64,000 bases of DNA from Myxococcota bacterium (GCA_030748735.1 JASMLK010000136.1:1-64000); one strand, 5' to 3'; positions 45,774 through 54,811 are shown, counted from the first letter of the stretch. Notes: generated by a model not told the origin, from the sequence alone. A program made the numbers and translations.

Positions 45774-46211
45774 TCAGCTGGGGCTCACGACCTCGCGCCA
45801 CTCTTCCGCGGAAAAGGGGCGCAGCGCGATGAAGATCTCCATGTGCCGAGGGATCGGCCGCGCGAAGGCCAGCGATGGCTTCTCGCCATGAAGCTCCGGG
45901 TCATACTGGTGCGGATTGATCGGGGTCGTGCTCGGCAGGATCGACTCGTGGTCCGAGCACGCGATCGGCTGGATGGGCCGCACGAAGGACTGCAGCAGCC
46001 CGAGTCGTTCGAACATGGCGAAGAACTCGTCTCGCGTGACGTGCGTCGTGTAGCCCGACCAGTGGTGGTAGTAGAGCAGTAATCCCTCGCTGAGCAGGTA
46101 GTGCTCTGCTTCGAACGACGGGTGGTGGATGTAGAGGAAGTCGGTTGCGAGGCTGGCGGCCTTGCCCTCTCGAACCGTCGCGTCGAGGGCGCGTTCGTGC
46201 GGGCCTTTCAT
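45774..46211 (-). CDS. Protein of unknown function, partner of the DUF455/ATP-grasp gene
   Basis: 145 residues, soluble, rich in His, Tyr and Phe (FLYIHHPSFEAEHYLL, LLYYHHWSGYTTHVT, INPHQYDPELHGEK). No family recognised. The many His residues could bind metal. Its ATG lies 16 bp after the stop of the ferritin-like/ATP-grasp gene on the same strand, so they very likely form an operon and act together. Confidence 0.7.
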   Translation of the reverse strand: MKGPHERALDATVREGKAASLATDFLYIHHPSFEAEHYLLSEGLLLYYHHWSGYTTHVTRDEFFAMFERLGLLQSFVRPIQPIACSDHESILPSTTPINPHQYDPELHGEKPSLAFARPIPRHMEIFIALRPFSAEEWREVVSPS

Positions 46212-46227
46212 GGCGGTCGGCGTGCAA

Positions 46228-48387
46228 TCAGGCGACGTTGGCTTTGCGAACCGGCGGGCGCTTTCGCTTCACGCGAGGTGCGCGGGCAACGACTTCGTCG
46301 AGGGCTTCGCGCGTTTCTGCGAAGAGCAGCGCGGGTTTCACGCTGTCGTGGTCGTCGCGCCAGAGCGGGATCAGGAGCTTTCGACCCGGCACGGTCTCGA
46401 CGCCAGCCTCCCAGCCCCCCTCCGGCGTGTCGAGGCCGAAGTAGAAGGCGCGCCGTTCGCCCGGTTCGAGGGCGAGGGCTTCGCGTGCGCGGTCGAGCGT
46501 CCGTCTCAGCAGGCCGATCGCGATCGTTCCCATCGTGAAGCGGGCATTGAACTCGACGAGTGACCGCAAGATCTCACGCGGGCCCCCTTCGGCGTCGGGG
46601 AGTTCGAAGCTGAAGGCGTCGATGCCACAGGGCCCGTGGAAGCCCTCGGCGTAGGCCCGTCGTGCGGTAATCGCAGCCGCTTCACGAAGCTGTTCTTCGT
46701 ACTGTCCACCGGTGAAGACGCGGCCGCGCGAATCGAACTCACCGCGGTGTCCGATGTAGACCCCGGACGGCGCCACGATCTGTTCCATCGTGCCCAGCAG
46801 GGTCACGTCGCCGTCGTCGCTCACGTGCATCTGCGCACAGAGATCGACCTTGCGCTTCAACCACGGCTCGAGGATCGCGCCGCCGCGCCGGGAGAGTCGC
46901 TTGAGGGCACCGCGCACCGCGGGCGAATCGACCTTGCCGTCGACCCCCGGGACCCGTCCACGGCCGCTGGTTCCGAGGCGGGGCTTCAGCGTGAAGTTGT
47001 GGCCGAGTTCGCCGGGCCATTGCGCGATCTTCTGCTCCATCTGCTGGATCGCGGCGTCGTCTGCGAGCAGGGTTTCCGAGTCGAGCACCAGCATCGAGTC
47101 GCGGATCTGTGAAGGCACCATGTGTTCTTCGCGCGCAACGGCATGCGCGAACGCTTTGTCGTGGACCCGTGCAACGACACCCGCGGAAGCGCAGCGGGAT
47201 CGCGGCCCATCGGACGTGGGGTGTAGGGGAAGCCGTGCCGTGCTGATCCAGGGCACCACCCCGGTTGCACCATCGAGCCAATCGAAAGCGGCGCGTTCGG
47301 GCATGGGCCCCAGACCTTCGGGCCACCACTTGCGATGCAAGCGCTCGATCGGGATCCCAGCGTCCTTCTGGACCACCACGGGAAGGAAGCGGGCCTGCGG
47401 TCCGAAGAGCATGCGCCACAGGCGTAGCGTGGGGGCGGTGGTGTCGGTGATTACGGCGCCCGCTTTCCCCGGAAGCTCTTCACCCCCGATGTTCGGATAG
47501 AGCAGCGGGCTGCCCTTTGGGGCGCGGGCTTCGTCGCGCGCAGGTCGTTTGGCCTGCTTGCGATTCTGACTCGACTGGGCGTCCCGGACGAAGTCGATGA
47601 AGGGCTGACCGAGACCTGCGCGTCGGCGTGAGGTCACGTCGAATTGCCTTCCCTTGGCGCGCGCAGCCGAGAGCGGGAAGGGGACCGCTTCCGTATAGGC
47701 TTCGATGATGTCCGTGCCCGGCGGGCCCAGTAGCTTGATCCAACGGGCGGCCAACGCGACGTGCCTGACCTCGTCGTCGTGGATCCGCTGCATCACGTCG
47801 GCGCTCTTCTTGTCGCCGGCCGCCGTGAAGGCATCGCGGTACATCAGCGTGAAGTCGAGGTTGGCTTGTTCGAGGGTGAGCCCCATGGCGGCCAGGAAAG
47901 CCGATGGTCCGTGGGGAGACTTCGACATCGCCGGGACGTGTTTCCAGAAGTAGTTCGAGTAGGGCGGCTTGAAGAAGCTGCCGCCGAGGTCGACCACGCG
48001 ATCGATGTACATGCGGCAATGCCGCTGTTCGTCGGCGAGGGCGCGCGTGAATTCGCGGCGCAACTCGGCGGGGAGTTCGGGCCAGCGCAGGAGCGCCCAG
48101 GCGAACAACTCGACCGCCATCAACTCGTGGTGCGCGAAGCGGGCAAGGCACTGGATACGCGCTTCGGGGTCCTTCAAGGCCCCAACGCGTGGCAGGTTGG
48201 GCAAGCCCGACGCCATGGCGATTTCGGGATTGCGAACCGGGTGGTTTATGTAGAGAGGGTGACCCGGATCGCTGTCATCGAGCGGAGCTCCATCCTGCTG
48301 GTGCGGCGGAGACAACTTCGTCTCCAGATCGCCGCTTCCCAGGATGCCGGAGCAAAACTGGCGAAGGGTCACTGCATGCACGGGCAT
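46228..48387 (-). CDS. Fusion of DUF455 ferritin-like domain and ATP-grasp domain
   Basis: 719 residues. Residues 1-270 match the DUF455 family (four-helix ferritin-like): N-terminal VTLRQFCSGILGSGDLETKL, then metal-site glutamates and histidines in FAHHELMAVELFAW (E88), ADEQRHCRMY (E120, H123) and HDDEVRHVALAARW (E206, H209). Residues ~290-700 resemble an ATP-grasp ligase: FTLKPRLGTSGRGRV (nucleotide-binding Lys), AILEPWLKRKVDLCAQMHV, and FHGPCGIDAFSFEL...LVEFNARFTMG with the metal-binding Glu-x-Asn. An oxidative di-metal enzyme joined to a carboxylate-amine ligase would suggest small-molecule or peptide modification; this is inference. The start is the only Met before the conserved N-terminus. 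A 145-residue gene follows 16 bp on. Confidence 0.82.
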   Translation of the reverse strand: MPVHAVTLRQFCSGILGSGDLETKLSPPHQQDGAPLDDSDPGHPLYINHPVRNPEIAMASGLPNLPRVGALKDPEARIQCLARFAHHELMAVELFAWALLRWPELPAELRREFTRALADEQRHCRMYIDRVVDLGGSFFKPPYSNYFWKHVPAMSKSPHGPSAFLAAMGLTLEQANLDFTLMYRDAFTAAGDKKSADVMQRIHDDEVRHVALAARWIKLLGPPGTDIIEAYTEAVPFPLSAARAKGRQFDVTSRRRAGLGQPFIDFVRDAQSSQNRKQAKRPARDEARAPKGSPLLYPNIGGEELPGKAGAVITDTTAPTLRLWRMLFGPQARFLPVVVQKDAGIPIERLHRKWWPEGLGPMPERAAFDWLDGATGVVPWISTARLPLHPTSDGPRSRCASAGVVARVHDKAFAHAVAREEHMVPSQIRDSMLVLDSETLLADDAAIQQMEQKIAQWPGELGHNFTLKPRLGTSGRGRVPGVDGKVDSPAVRGALKRLSRRGGAILEPWLKRKVDLCAQMHVSDDGDVTLLGTMEQIVAPSGVYIGHRGEFDSRGRVFTGGQYEEQLREAAAITARRAYAEGFHGPCGIDAFSFELPDAEGGPREILRSLVEFNARFTMGTIAIGLLRRTLDRAREALALEPGERRAFYFGLDTPEGGWEAGVETVPGRKLLIPLWRDDHDSVKPALLFAETREALDEVVARAPRVKRKRPPVRKANVA

Positions 48388-48931
48388 GAAATTCTGTCTC
48401 GACGCTCAATGGAACGGTTCGTAATCATACCTTCCCGGGGGCATCCCGCCTCGCCCTGACGCGACGATCCGCCACGGCTGGCGGCAATGAGTCTGGAAAC
48501 TGCGCCGCGATCACTCGCGAATCGTCATTGCACCCGCTACCCGAGAAGTTCATTCGGCTATCGGCAACGAAAGCGCATGACTGGATGCCTAATTGTCGAT
48601 TGCATGAACCTGCTCGCCGGGGCGAGAGCGGCCTGAAATCGGTGTCACGGTGTGCTCTTGGGCCCGTGGGCGGCGGTTCCACGCAGTGGACCGAACGTTC
48701 CTCATCGTGAATTCGCCGGGTTGCTGGCCTACAACTTGTCGGTCGCTGGGTTCTTCTCGCCATGCTCGAACCGTTGGCTGACGAGCGAGTGGGCGTATCG
48801 CGAACGCGCCGGAGCCAGACGACGACATCGCACGCGCGAACCCAGACATCCCGAATCCGAACTCCGCCCGGTGAGAACCGCGGCGAACGAGTGCGCAGCA
48901 GCGCGCACGACACATCGAACGAGGAACCAAG
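48388..48931. other. Intergenic region upstream of the chs operon
   Basis: About 540 bp between divergently transcribed DUF455/ATP-grasp and chsH2. Reading frames here lack sensible protein character. It should hold promoters for both operons and possibly an operator for a steroid-responsive repressor, but no palindrome was recognised by eye. It includes an AT-richer patch near 48575-48605. Confidence 0.45.
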
Positions 48932-49912
48932 ATGGGTCTACAGGGCAAGGAACGCGAAGCCTTCGAGAAGACGCTCGAACCCTATGTGGGCATCGAGATC
49001 GGCATCAAGGAAATCGGTCGCGACGAGATCAACCAGGCGATGATCCGCCACTGGTGCGAAGCGCTCGACAACGAGCTTCCCATCTACACCGACGCGGAAG
49101 CGGCGGCCGACAGTATGCACGGTGAGATCGTGGCGCCCCCCACCATGCTGCAGGCGTGGATCCTGCCCGGCATGGAGATGGCGACCGGTGAACCCGACCC
49201 GAACGACAAGCAGAAGGAGCTGCACAGGCTCTTCGATGACGTCGGTTATACCGGCGTCGTGGCCACCAACACCGAGCAGGAATACAACCGCTACCTGAAG
49301 CTCGGTGATCGGGTGAAGGCCGTGACCGTGATCGAAACGATCTCGGAGCAGAAGGCCACGGGCCTTGGCATCGGGTACTTCATCAACACGAAGACCACCT
49401 TCACGGACCAGAACGACGAAGTCGTGGGGTCGATGACCTTCCGGGTGCTGAAGTTCGAGCCGAGCCAGCAACCCGCGGCCGCACCGACAGACGATTCGGG
49501 CGCACCCGCGAAGCCCACCCGCATCCGCCCCGCGCTCGCGCACGACAACCAATGGTGGTGGGAAGGGGTCCAGGCGGACAAGTTCCTGATCCAGCGGTGC
49601 GAAGACTGCGGTGTCCTGCGCCATCCCCCGCGGCCGATGTGCGGCGAATGCCAGTCGATCCGCTGGGACTCCGTCGAGGCCACAGGACAGGGTGAGGTCT
49701 ACAGCTACGTGGTGATCCACTATCCCGAGGTGCCTGGCTACGAATACCCGCTCGCAGTGGCCGTCGTCGATCTCGAGGAACCCGGCCTTCGCTTCGTCAC
49801 CAACGTGGTGGACTGCGATCCGGAGGACGTCCACATCGGCATGAAGGTCGAAGCCGAGGTGCGTGAGATGGATCCCGATTTCAAGATGGTTGTCTTCAAG
49901 CCGATCGCCTGA
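48932..49912 (+). CDS. chsH2: ChsH2-like: MaoC hydratase N-domain fused to DUF35 (zinc-ribbon/OB)
   Basis: 326 residues. The N-terminal ~185 residues are a MaoC/hot-dog hydratase half (RHWCEALDNELPIYTD, PTMLQAWILPG). The C-terminal ~130 residues are DUF35: a zinc ribbon (CEDCGVLRHPPRPMCGEC) then an OB-fold (GEVYSYVVIHYPEVPGY). This architecture is that of ChsH2 in mycobacterial cholesterol degradation, which pairs with ChsH1 to hydrate the 3-carbon steroid side-chain enoyl-CoA and uses DUF35 to bind the aldolase Ltp2. Here it is followed by chsH1 and ltp2 in the same order as in M. tuberculosis. Confidence 0.9.
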   Translation: MGLQGKEREAFEKTLEPYVGIEIGIKEIGRDEINQAMIRHWCEALDNELPIYTDAEAAADSMHGEIVAPPTMLQAWILPGMEMATGEPDPNDKQKELHRLFDDVGYTGVVATNTEQEYNRYLKLGDRVKAVTVIETISEQKATGLGIGYFINTKTTFTDQNDEVVGSMTFRVLKFEPSQQPAAAPTDDSGAPAKPTRIRPALAHDNQWWWEGVQADKFLIQRCEDCGVLRHPPRPMCGECQSIRWDSVEATGQGEVYSYVVIHYPEVPGYEYPLAVAVVDLEEPGLRFVTNVVDCDPEDVHIGMKVEAEVREMDPDFKMVVFKPIA

Positions 49913-49942
49913 GCGCGACACGCAACGAATGAGAGAATCGAC

Positions 49943-50353
49943 ATGAGTAGTGTTCAGTACGCGGAAACCAACGTCGGCGACGCCCTCCCCGAACAGAAGA
50001 TCGAGGTGACCTCGAGCTTGATCGTCGGGGGTGCGCTGGCCTCCCAGGACTTCACCCCGGTCCATCACGACCGCGGCGCCGCCCAGGCGTCGGGAATGCA
50101 GGATGTCTTCATGAACATCTTGACCACGAACGGCTTGTGCGAGCGGTTCGTCACCGACTGGGCGGGCAGCGATGCCCAGGTGCGCAAGGTCGCCATCAAA
50201 CTCGGCACACCCAACACACCGGGTGAAACGATGACGATGACGGGCACCGTGCTCGAGCGAAACGACGCAGACAAGACCGTCGTCGTCGAACTCGCAGGCA
50301 AGAACACCTGGGGAAATCACGTCACGGGGACCATTACGCTCGCGCTGCCCTGA
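49943..50353 (+). CDS. chsH1: ChsH1-like MaoC hydratase subunit
   Basis: 136 residues, a single hot-dog domain with the R-hydratase motif SQDFTPVHHDRGAAQASGM (catalytic Asp and His) that ChsH2's MaoC half lacks. In the characterised system ChsH1 and ChsH2 form a heterotetramer that hydrates the pregnene-20-carboxyl-CoA side chain. It lies 30 bp after chsH2 and 89 bp before ltp2. Confidence 0.9.
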   Translation: MSSVQYAETNVGDALPEQKIEVTSSLIVGGALASQDFTPVHHDRGAAQASGMQDVFMNILTTNGLCERFVTDWAGSDAQVRKVAIKLGTPNTPGETMTMTGTVLERNDADKTVVVELAGKNTWGNHVTGTITLALP

Positions 50354-50442
50354 ACGCACGCAGGCACGCACCCGAAGCGTGTCTCTCCCCAATCATCTAC
50401 ATCGGGTCCTGGAAACGCAGGGTTCGATAGGAGCCAAAGACA

Positions 50443-51618
50443 ATGCCCACCACGTTGAAAGACGAAGCCGCAATCGTCGGGATCGGACAGACGGAGTTCT
50501 CGAAGAACTCGGGCCGATCGGAACTGCAGCTCGCCTGCGAAGCCACCGCCGCAGCGATCAAGGACGCGGGGCTCACCCCCGACGACATCGACGGCATGAC
50601 GACCTTCACCATGGACACGAGCGACGAGATCGAAGTCGCACGTGCCGTCGGCATCAAGGACCTCACCTTCTTCAGCCGCACGCCGCACGGGGGAGGCGCC
50701 GCGATCGGCGTGATGCACCAGGCTGTGATGGCCGTCGCGACGGGTTCGGCGAACTACGTCGTCGTCTATCGCTCACTCAACGGTCGCTCGGGTGCGCGCT
50801 ACAGCGAAGGGGTTTCGGGTGGGCCGACCACGTCGGACCTCATCCACTGGAGCTGGTACATGCCGTCGGGCCTGATGACGCCGGCGAGTTGGGTGGCGAT
50901 GTTCACCCAGCGCTACATGTTCGAAACGGGCTGCACGAGTCTCGACCTCGCCGAAATCTGCATGGCGCAACGCGAGCATGCGGTGAACAACCCGAACGCG
51001 TTCTTCTACCAGCGGCCGATGACCCTCGAGGATCACCAGACCGCGCGCAAGATCGTCGACCCGCTGCGGCTCTACGACTGCTGCCAGGAAACCGACGGCG
51101 GTACGGCCTGCATCGTGACGACGCCCGAACGCGCGCGCGATCTCGACTGCGGTGGTGCTGCGCTGATTCGCAGCGTGGCCCAGGGGGCGGGCGCCGAGCA
51201 GGAATCGATGACGAGCTTCTACCGCCCGACGATCTCGAGCCTGCCGGAGATGGACCTCGTCGCAAAGCAGAACTGGGAGATCAGTGGCCTCACTCCCGAC
51301 GACATCGACTGCGCCGTGATCTACGACGCGTTCTCGTCGATCGTGCTGTGGCAGCTCGAGAGTTTCGGCTTCTGCAAGCCCGGCGAAGCGAAGGACTTCA
51401 TCAAGGACGGTGCTCTGCGATTGGGGGGGCGACTGCCTTCGAACACGCACGGTGGCCAGCTATCTGAGGCATATATTCACGGAATGAACGGCGTGAACGA
51501 AGGTGTGCGTCTGATCCGAGGCACTTCGAGCAACCAGCCCGCGAAGAACGGCCACGTGCTGGTGACGGCCGGCGTTGGGATTCCGACCAGCGCGATGATT
51601 CTGGGCCAGCTCGACTGA
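50443..51618 (+). CDS. ltp2: Ltp2-like thiolase-fold steroid side-chain aldolase
   Basis: 391 residues of the SCP2-thiolase/lipid-transfer type: EAAIVGIGQTEFSKNSGRSE, VVVYRSLNGRSGARY, PDDIDCAVIYDAFSS, SNTHGGQLSEAYIHG and VLVTAGVGIPTSAMIL. Ltp2 cleaves the hydroxylated side-chain CoA (retro-aldol) to release propionyl-CoA and the 17-keto steroid, and it works with the DUF35 domain of ChsH2 encoded two genes upstream. The nucleophilic Cys of true thiolases is not evident; Tyr in VIYDAF and SEAY is retained. AGGAG precedes the ATG. Confidence 0.9.
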   Translation: MPTTLKDEAAIVGIGQTEFSKNSGRSELQLACEATAAAIKDAGLTPDDIDGMTTFTMDTSDEIEVARAVGIKDLTFFSRTPHGGGAAIGVMHQAVMAVATGSANYVVVYRSLNGRSGARYSEGVSGGPTTSDLIHWSWYMPSGLMTPASWVAMFTQRYMFETGCTSLDLAEICMAQREHAVNNPNAFFYQRPMTLEDHQTARKIVDPLRLYDCCQETDGGTACIVTTPERARDLDCGGAALIRSVAQGAGAEQESMTSFYRPTISSLPEMDLVAKQNWEISGLTPDDIDCAVIYDAFSSIVLWQLESFGFCKPGEAKDFIKDGALRLGGRLPSNTHGGQLSEAYIHGMNGVNEGVRLIRGTSSNQPAKNGHVLVTAGVGIPTSAMILGQLD

Positions 51619-51741
51619 GCAGCATCGAATCGCGAGTGGTTCGTCTGCAGCAGGGGCGTGGCGGCTTCGCTAGAGTGGTCGCCGCTGCGCAACCGAAGCG
51701 ATACCCGGAGCGGCCTGCGAAACCATGCAAAGGAGAACGCC

Positions 51742-51933
51742 ATGAAGGTGGTCGTCGACTACGACCTGTGTGAAGCGAACGCGCTGTGCATGAAGGCGGC
51801 ACCCGAAATTTTCCGCGTGGAAGACGACGACACGCTGACGGTCCTGATGGACGCCGTCCCCGACGACCTGAAGGAAAAGGCCCAGGAGGCGGCGCGTCTG
51901 TGTCCGCGCCAGGCGATTTCCTTCGAGGGGTGA
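51742..51933 (+). CDS. Small [3Fe-4S]-type ferredoxin
   Basis: 63 residues from ATG 51742 (AAAGGAG upstream). Three cysteines in CEANALCMKAAPEIF and ...CPRQAISF give the C-x5-C-xn-C-P pattern of actinobacterial P450-associated ferredoxins (FdxD-like). It probably donates electrons to a steroid-active P450 or oxygenase encoded elsewhere. It ends the rightward steroid operon, before the bidirectional terminator. Confidence 0.9.
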   Translation: MKVVVDYDLCEANALCMKAAPEIFRVEDDDTLTVLMDAVPDDLKEKAQEAARLCPRQAISFEG

Positions 51934-52003
51934 GCGGCACGACGCAGCACCGCCCCGGGCCTTCGTAGAGCCCCGCGGTTGCGCAGAGCGTCCAGAAAAC
52001 GAA

Positions 52004-52034
52004 ACGGGGCAGGAAGCTCGACTTCCTGCCCCGT
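52004..52034. terminator. Bidirectional terminator between convergent steroid operons
   Basis: ACGGGGCAGGAAG (52004-52016) pairs perfectly with CTTCCTGCCCCGT (52022-52034) over 13 bp around loop CTCGA. It is followed by TCTTCGTCTT on the plus strand and, read leftwards, by TTCGTTTT on the minus strand, so it can terminate both operons. It lies 70 bp after the ferredoxin and 32 bp after the ligase. Confidence 0.85.
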
Positions 52035-52066
52035 TCTTCGTCTTGCCCCCGGATCCCGCCAGGGGA

Positions 52067-53614
52067 TCAGATCTGCGAGCGCCCTTCCCAATACGGGTCA
52101 CGCAACTTGCGCTTGTAGAGCTTGCCGTTCGGGTCGCGGGGCAGGGCGTCGAGGTAGTCGATCGATCTCGGCTGCTTCATGCGCGCCAGTCGGTCGCCGC
52201 ACCAGGCCAGGATCTCCGCGGTGAGGTCCTCGCCCGGCGTCACACCGTCGACGACTTCGATCACGGCCTTGATCTCTTCGCCCCAGTCGTCGTTCGGAAT
52301 GCCGAAGACCGCCACGTCGGCGACCTTGGGGTGTTGGATCAATTCAGATTCGATCTCGGCCGGGTAGATGTTCGCGCCGCCCGAGATGATCATGTCGAGC
52401 TTGCGGTCTCTCAGGAAGAGGTACCCCTCTTCGTTGAGCTCCCCGACATCGCCGACCGTGAAGTAGTTGCCGATCCGGTTGTCCTTCGTCTTCTTCTTGG
52501 CGTCTTTGTATTCGAAATCCGCCTGACCGAGCTGCATGTAGACGGTGCCGACTTCGCCCACTCCGAGTTCGTTGGCGTCGTCGTCGTAGATCTTGACGTC
52601 GCTATTGGGCCAGGCCTTGCCGACGGTGCCCGGATACTTGCGCCATTCCTGGGGCGAAACGAGGGTGCCACCGCCTTCGGTCGCGGCGTAGTACTCGTAG
52701 ATGGTGTCGCCCCACCAGTCGAGCATCTTCCACTTGGTTTCGATCGGGCAGGGCGCCGCCGCGTGGATCATCGCGCGCAGGGAACTCATGTCGTACTTGT
52801 TGCGTACGCTCTCGTCGAGCTTGAGCAGGCGGTTGAACTGGGTCGGCACCATGTGGCTGTGGGTCACGCGGTACTTCTCGATCAGCCGCAGCATCTCCTC
52901 GGGGAGCCACTTTTCCATCAAGACCACGCCGTGCCCGCAGTGGAGCGCGTTCGCGCTGAACATGAGTACCGCGGTGTGATAGAGCGGCGAGCCGCAGATG
53001 TGCACGTTGTCGTCTTCGGGCTGCAGGCCGAACATGCCGAGGAAGCCCGACATCAAGGTGGCGACGAGGTCCGGTGAGATGTCGGCGAGGGGGCGACGTA
53101 CGCCCTTGGGCTTGCCCGTGGTTCCCGACGTGTAGTTCATCACCTGTCCCGCGGATCGTTCTTCGGGAAGCGTGTCGGGCTGGTTCGCCTTGATGTCTTC
53201 GATGCTCCCGAAGCCGTCGACGGCCCCGAGCGAGAACGCCTTGTCGCTCGGGAAGGCGATCTCTTCGCGCGCCTTCGCGCATTCTTCGCCGAAGTGTGCG
53301 GAGCCGATGAAGACCTTCGCGCCCGAATCCTGCACGATGAAGGCGATCTCGGGTGCGGTCAGGTGGTTGTTGATCGGCGTCATGTACATGCCGATCTGAC
53401 CGACCGCGAGATAGAGCTGGAACATCTCGGCGCAGTTCTCGAGCACGACCGCCACGCAGTCGCCCTTGCCGAGCCCCTGGGCCCGCAGGCCGTGGGCGAG
53501 CTTGTTCGCTTCGGCGAGGAGTTCACCGCGCGTCCAGTCGCGTCCGGTTGGATCGGCGAGGGCGAACGCGTCGGGCGACTGCTGGGCGAAGTTCCAGAAT
53601 CCCATTTCAGACAT
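52067..53614 (-). CDS. FadD-like acyl-CoA (steroid acid?) ligase
   Basis: 515 residues. AMP-forming ligase: MNYTSGTTGKPKGV (ATP loop), YEYYAATEGGGT (acyl-AMP motif), FTVGDVGELNEEGYLFLRDR (hinge) and LPRDPNGKLYKRKLRD (catalytic Lys). Final gene of a leftward operon with two thiolases and two DUF35 proteins, so activation of a steroid side chain or ring-derived acid is likely, in the manner of the FadD genes in cholesterol regulons. GAAAGGAG precedes the ATG. Confidence 0.9.
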   Translation of the reverse strand: MSEMGFWNFAQQSPDAFALADPTGRDWTRGELLAEANKLAHGLRAQGLGKGDCVAVVLENCAEMFQLYLAVGQIGMYMTPINNHLTAPEIAFIVQDSGAKVFIGSAHFGEECAKAREEIAFPSDKAFSLGAVDGFGSIEDIKANQPDTLPEERSAGQVMNYTSGTTGKPKGVRRPLADISPDLVATLMSGFLGMFGLQPEDDNVHICGSPLYHTAVLMFSANALHCGHGVVLMEKWLPEEMLRLIEKYRVTHSHMVPTQFNRLLKLDESVRNKYDMSSLRAMIHAAAPCPIETKWKMLDWWGDTIYEYYAATEGGGTLVSPQEWRKYPGTVGKAWPNSDVKIYDDDANELGVGEVGTVYMQLGQADFEYKDAKKKTKDNRIGNYFTVGDVGELNEEGYLFLRDRKLDMIISGGANIYPAEIESELIQHPKVADVAVFGIPNDDWGEEIKAVIEVVDGVTPGEDLTAEILAWCGDRLARMKQPRSIDYLDALPRDPNGKLYKRKLRDPYWEGRSQI

Positions 53615-53647
53615 GGGGGCTCCTTTCCTGGCTGCGGGGCTGGACCG

Positions 53648-54811
53648 CTAGAGCGGCTCGTCTCCGAGGATCCACATGGAGAAGTACTGCGAGCCGCCGC
53701 CGTAGGCGTGCCCGAGCACCTTCCGCGCACCGTCGACCTGGTGCTCACCCGCCTGACCGCGGATCTGCAGCGCGACCTCGGCGAAACGCACCATGCCCGA
53801 GGCCCCGATGGCGTTGGTCGAAAGCACGCCGCCGCTCATGTTGACGGGAAGATCGCCGTCGAGGGCGGTTGCCCCTTCGTAGGTCATCTTCCAGCCTTCG
53901 TTGATCGGCGAGAAGTGGAGGTTCTCCATCCACATGGGTTCGAACCACGAAAACGGCACATAGATCTCCGCGCAGTCGATCTCGGCGCGCGGGTTCTGGA
54001 TGCCCGCTTTCTTGTAGAGCTCCGCCGAACAGTCGAGGCCGGCTTGCGGCATTACCTGATCGCGGCCGGCGAACATGGTGGGTTCGGAGCGCATGCAAGT
54101 CGCGTGGATCCAGGCCGGTTGTCTGGCGCTGGCCTTGGCGACCTTTTCGCTTCCGATCACCATCGCGCAGGCCCCGTCCGACGAAGGACACGTCTCGAGG
54201 TAGCGGATCGGGTCCCAGAGCATCGGTGACGACTCGATCATTTCGAAGCTCACGTCCGGGATCTGAAGGTGCGCATACGGGTTCTTGAGCGCGTTCAAGC
54301 GATCCTTCAGTGCAACGCGAATGCCCGTGTCGTCGGGCGCGCCCGAGCGCTGGATGTAGCCGCGGATCAGCGGTGCAAAGAAGCCACCGGCGCCCGCGAC
54401 CACGCGCGGTGTGAACGGGATGGGAATCGACAGCGCCCACATCGCGTTCGATTCGCTCTGCTTTTCGTAGGCGACCGTCAGCACGCGCTCGTGGATCCCA
54501 CCCTGCACGAGGGACGAAGCCACGATGGCGGTCGAGCCGCCGACACTGCCTGCCGTGTGGACGCGCAGCATGGGCTTGCCCACGCAGCCGAGCGCTTCCG
54601 CGAGGAAGAGTTCGGGCATCATCACGCCCTCGAACATGTCGGGGGCCTTGCCGATTACGACCGCGTCGATGTCCTTCCATTCGAGGTCGGCGTCTTCGAG
54701 GGCGCGCTGTGCCGCTTCGCGGATCAGCCCCACTTGCGACACGTCGATCCGGCTGGCGTCGAAATCCGTCTGGCCGACGCCGATCACCGCAGCATGGTGG
54801 TTGGTGGCCAT
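53648..54811 (-). CDS. Thiolase-family (lipid-transfer/SCP2-type) protein, Ltp3-like
   Basis: 387 residues from ATG 54811 with GGAGATG upstream. Thiolase fold: AAVIGVGQTDFDAS, TAGSVGGSTAIVASSLVQGG, and NMSGGVLSTNAIGASGM. It resembles M. tuberculosis Rv3523 (Ltp3), whose neighbour Rv3522 (Ltp4) corresponds to the adjoining gene. The ATG overlaps the upstream stop (TGATG), so the two thiolases are coupled and may form a heteromer. Probably beta-keto thiolase or aldolase activity on steroid CoA esters. Confidence 0.87.
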   Translation of the reverse strand: MATNHHAAVIGVGQTDFDASRIDVSQVGLIREAAQRALEDADLEWKDIDAVVIGKAPDMFEGVMMPELFLAEALGCVGKPMLRVHTAGSVGGSTAIVASSLVQGGIHERVLTVAYEKQSESNAMWALSIPIPFTPRVVAGAGGFFAPLIRGYIQRSGAPDDTGIRVALKDRLNALKNPYAHLQIPDVSFEMIESSPMLWDPIRYLETCPSSDGACAMVIGSEKVAKASARQPAWIHATCMRSEPTMFAGRDQVMPQAGLDCSAELYKKAGIQNPRAEIDCAEIYVPFSWFEPMWMENLHFSPINEGWKMTYEGATALDGDLPVNMSGGVLSTNAIGASGMVRFAEVALQIRGQAGEHQVDGARKVLGHAYGGGSQYFSMWILGDEPL

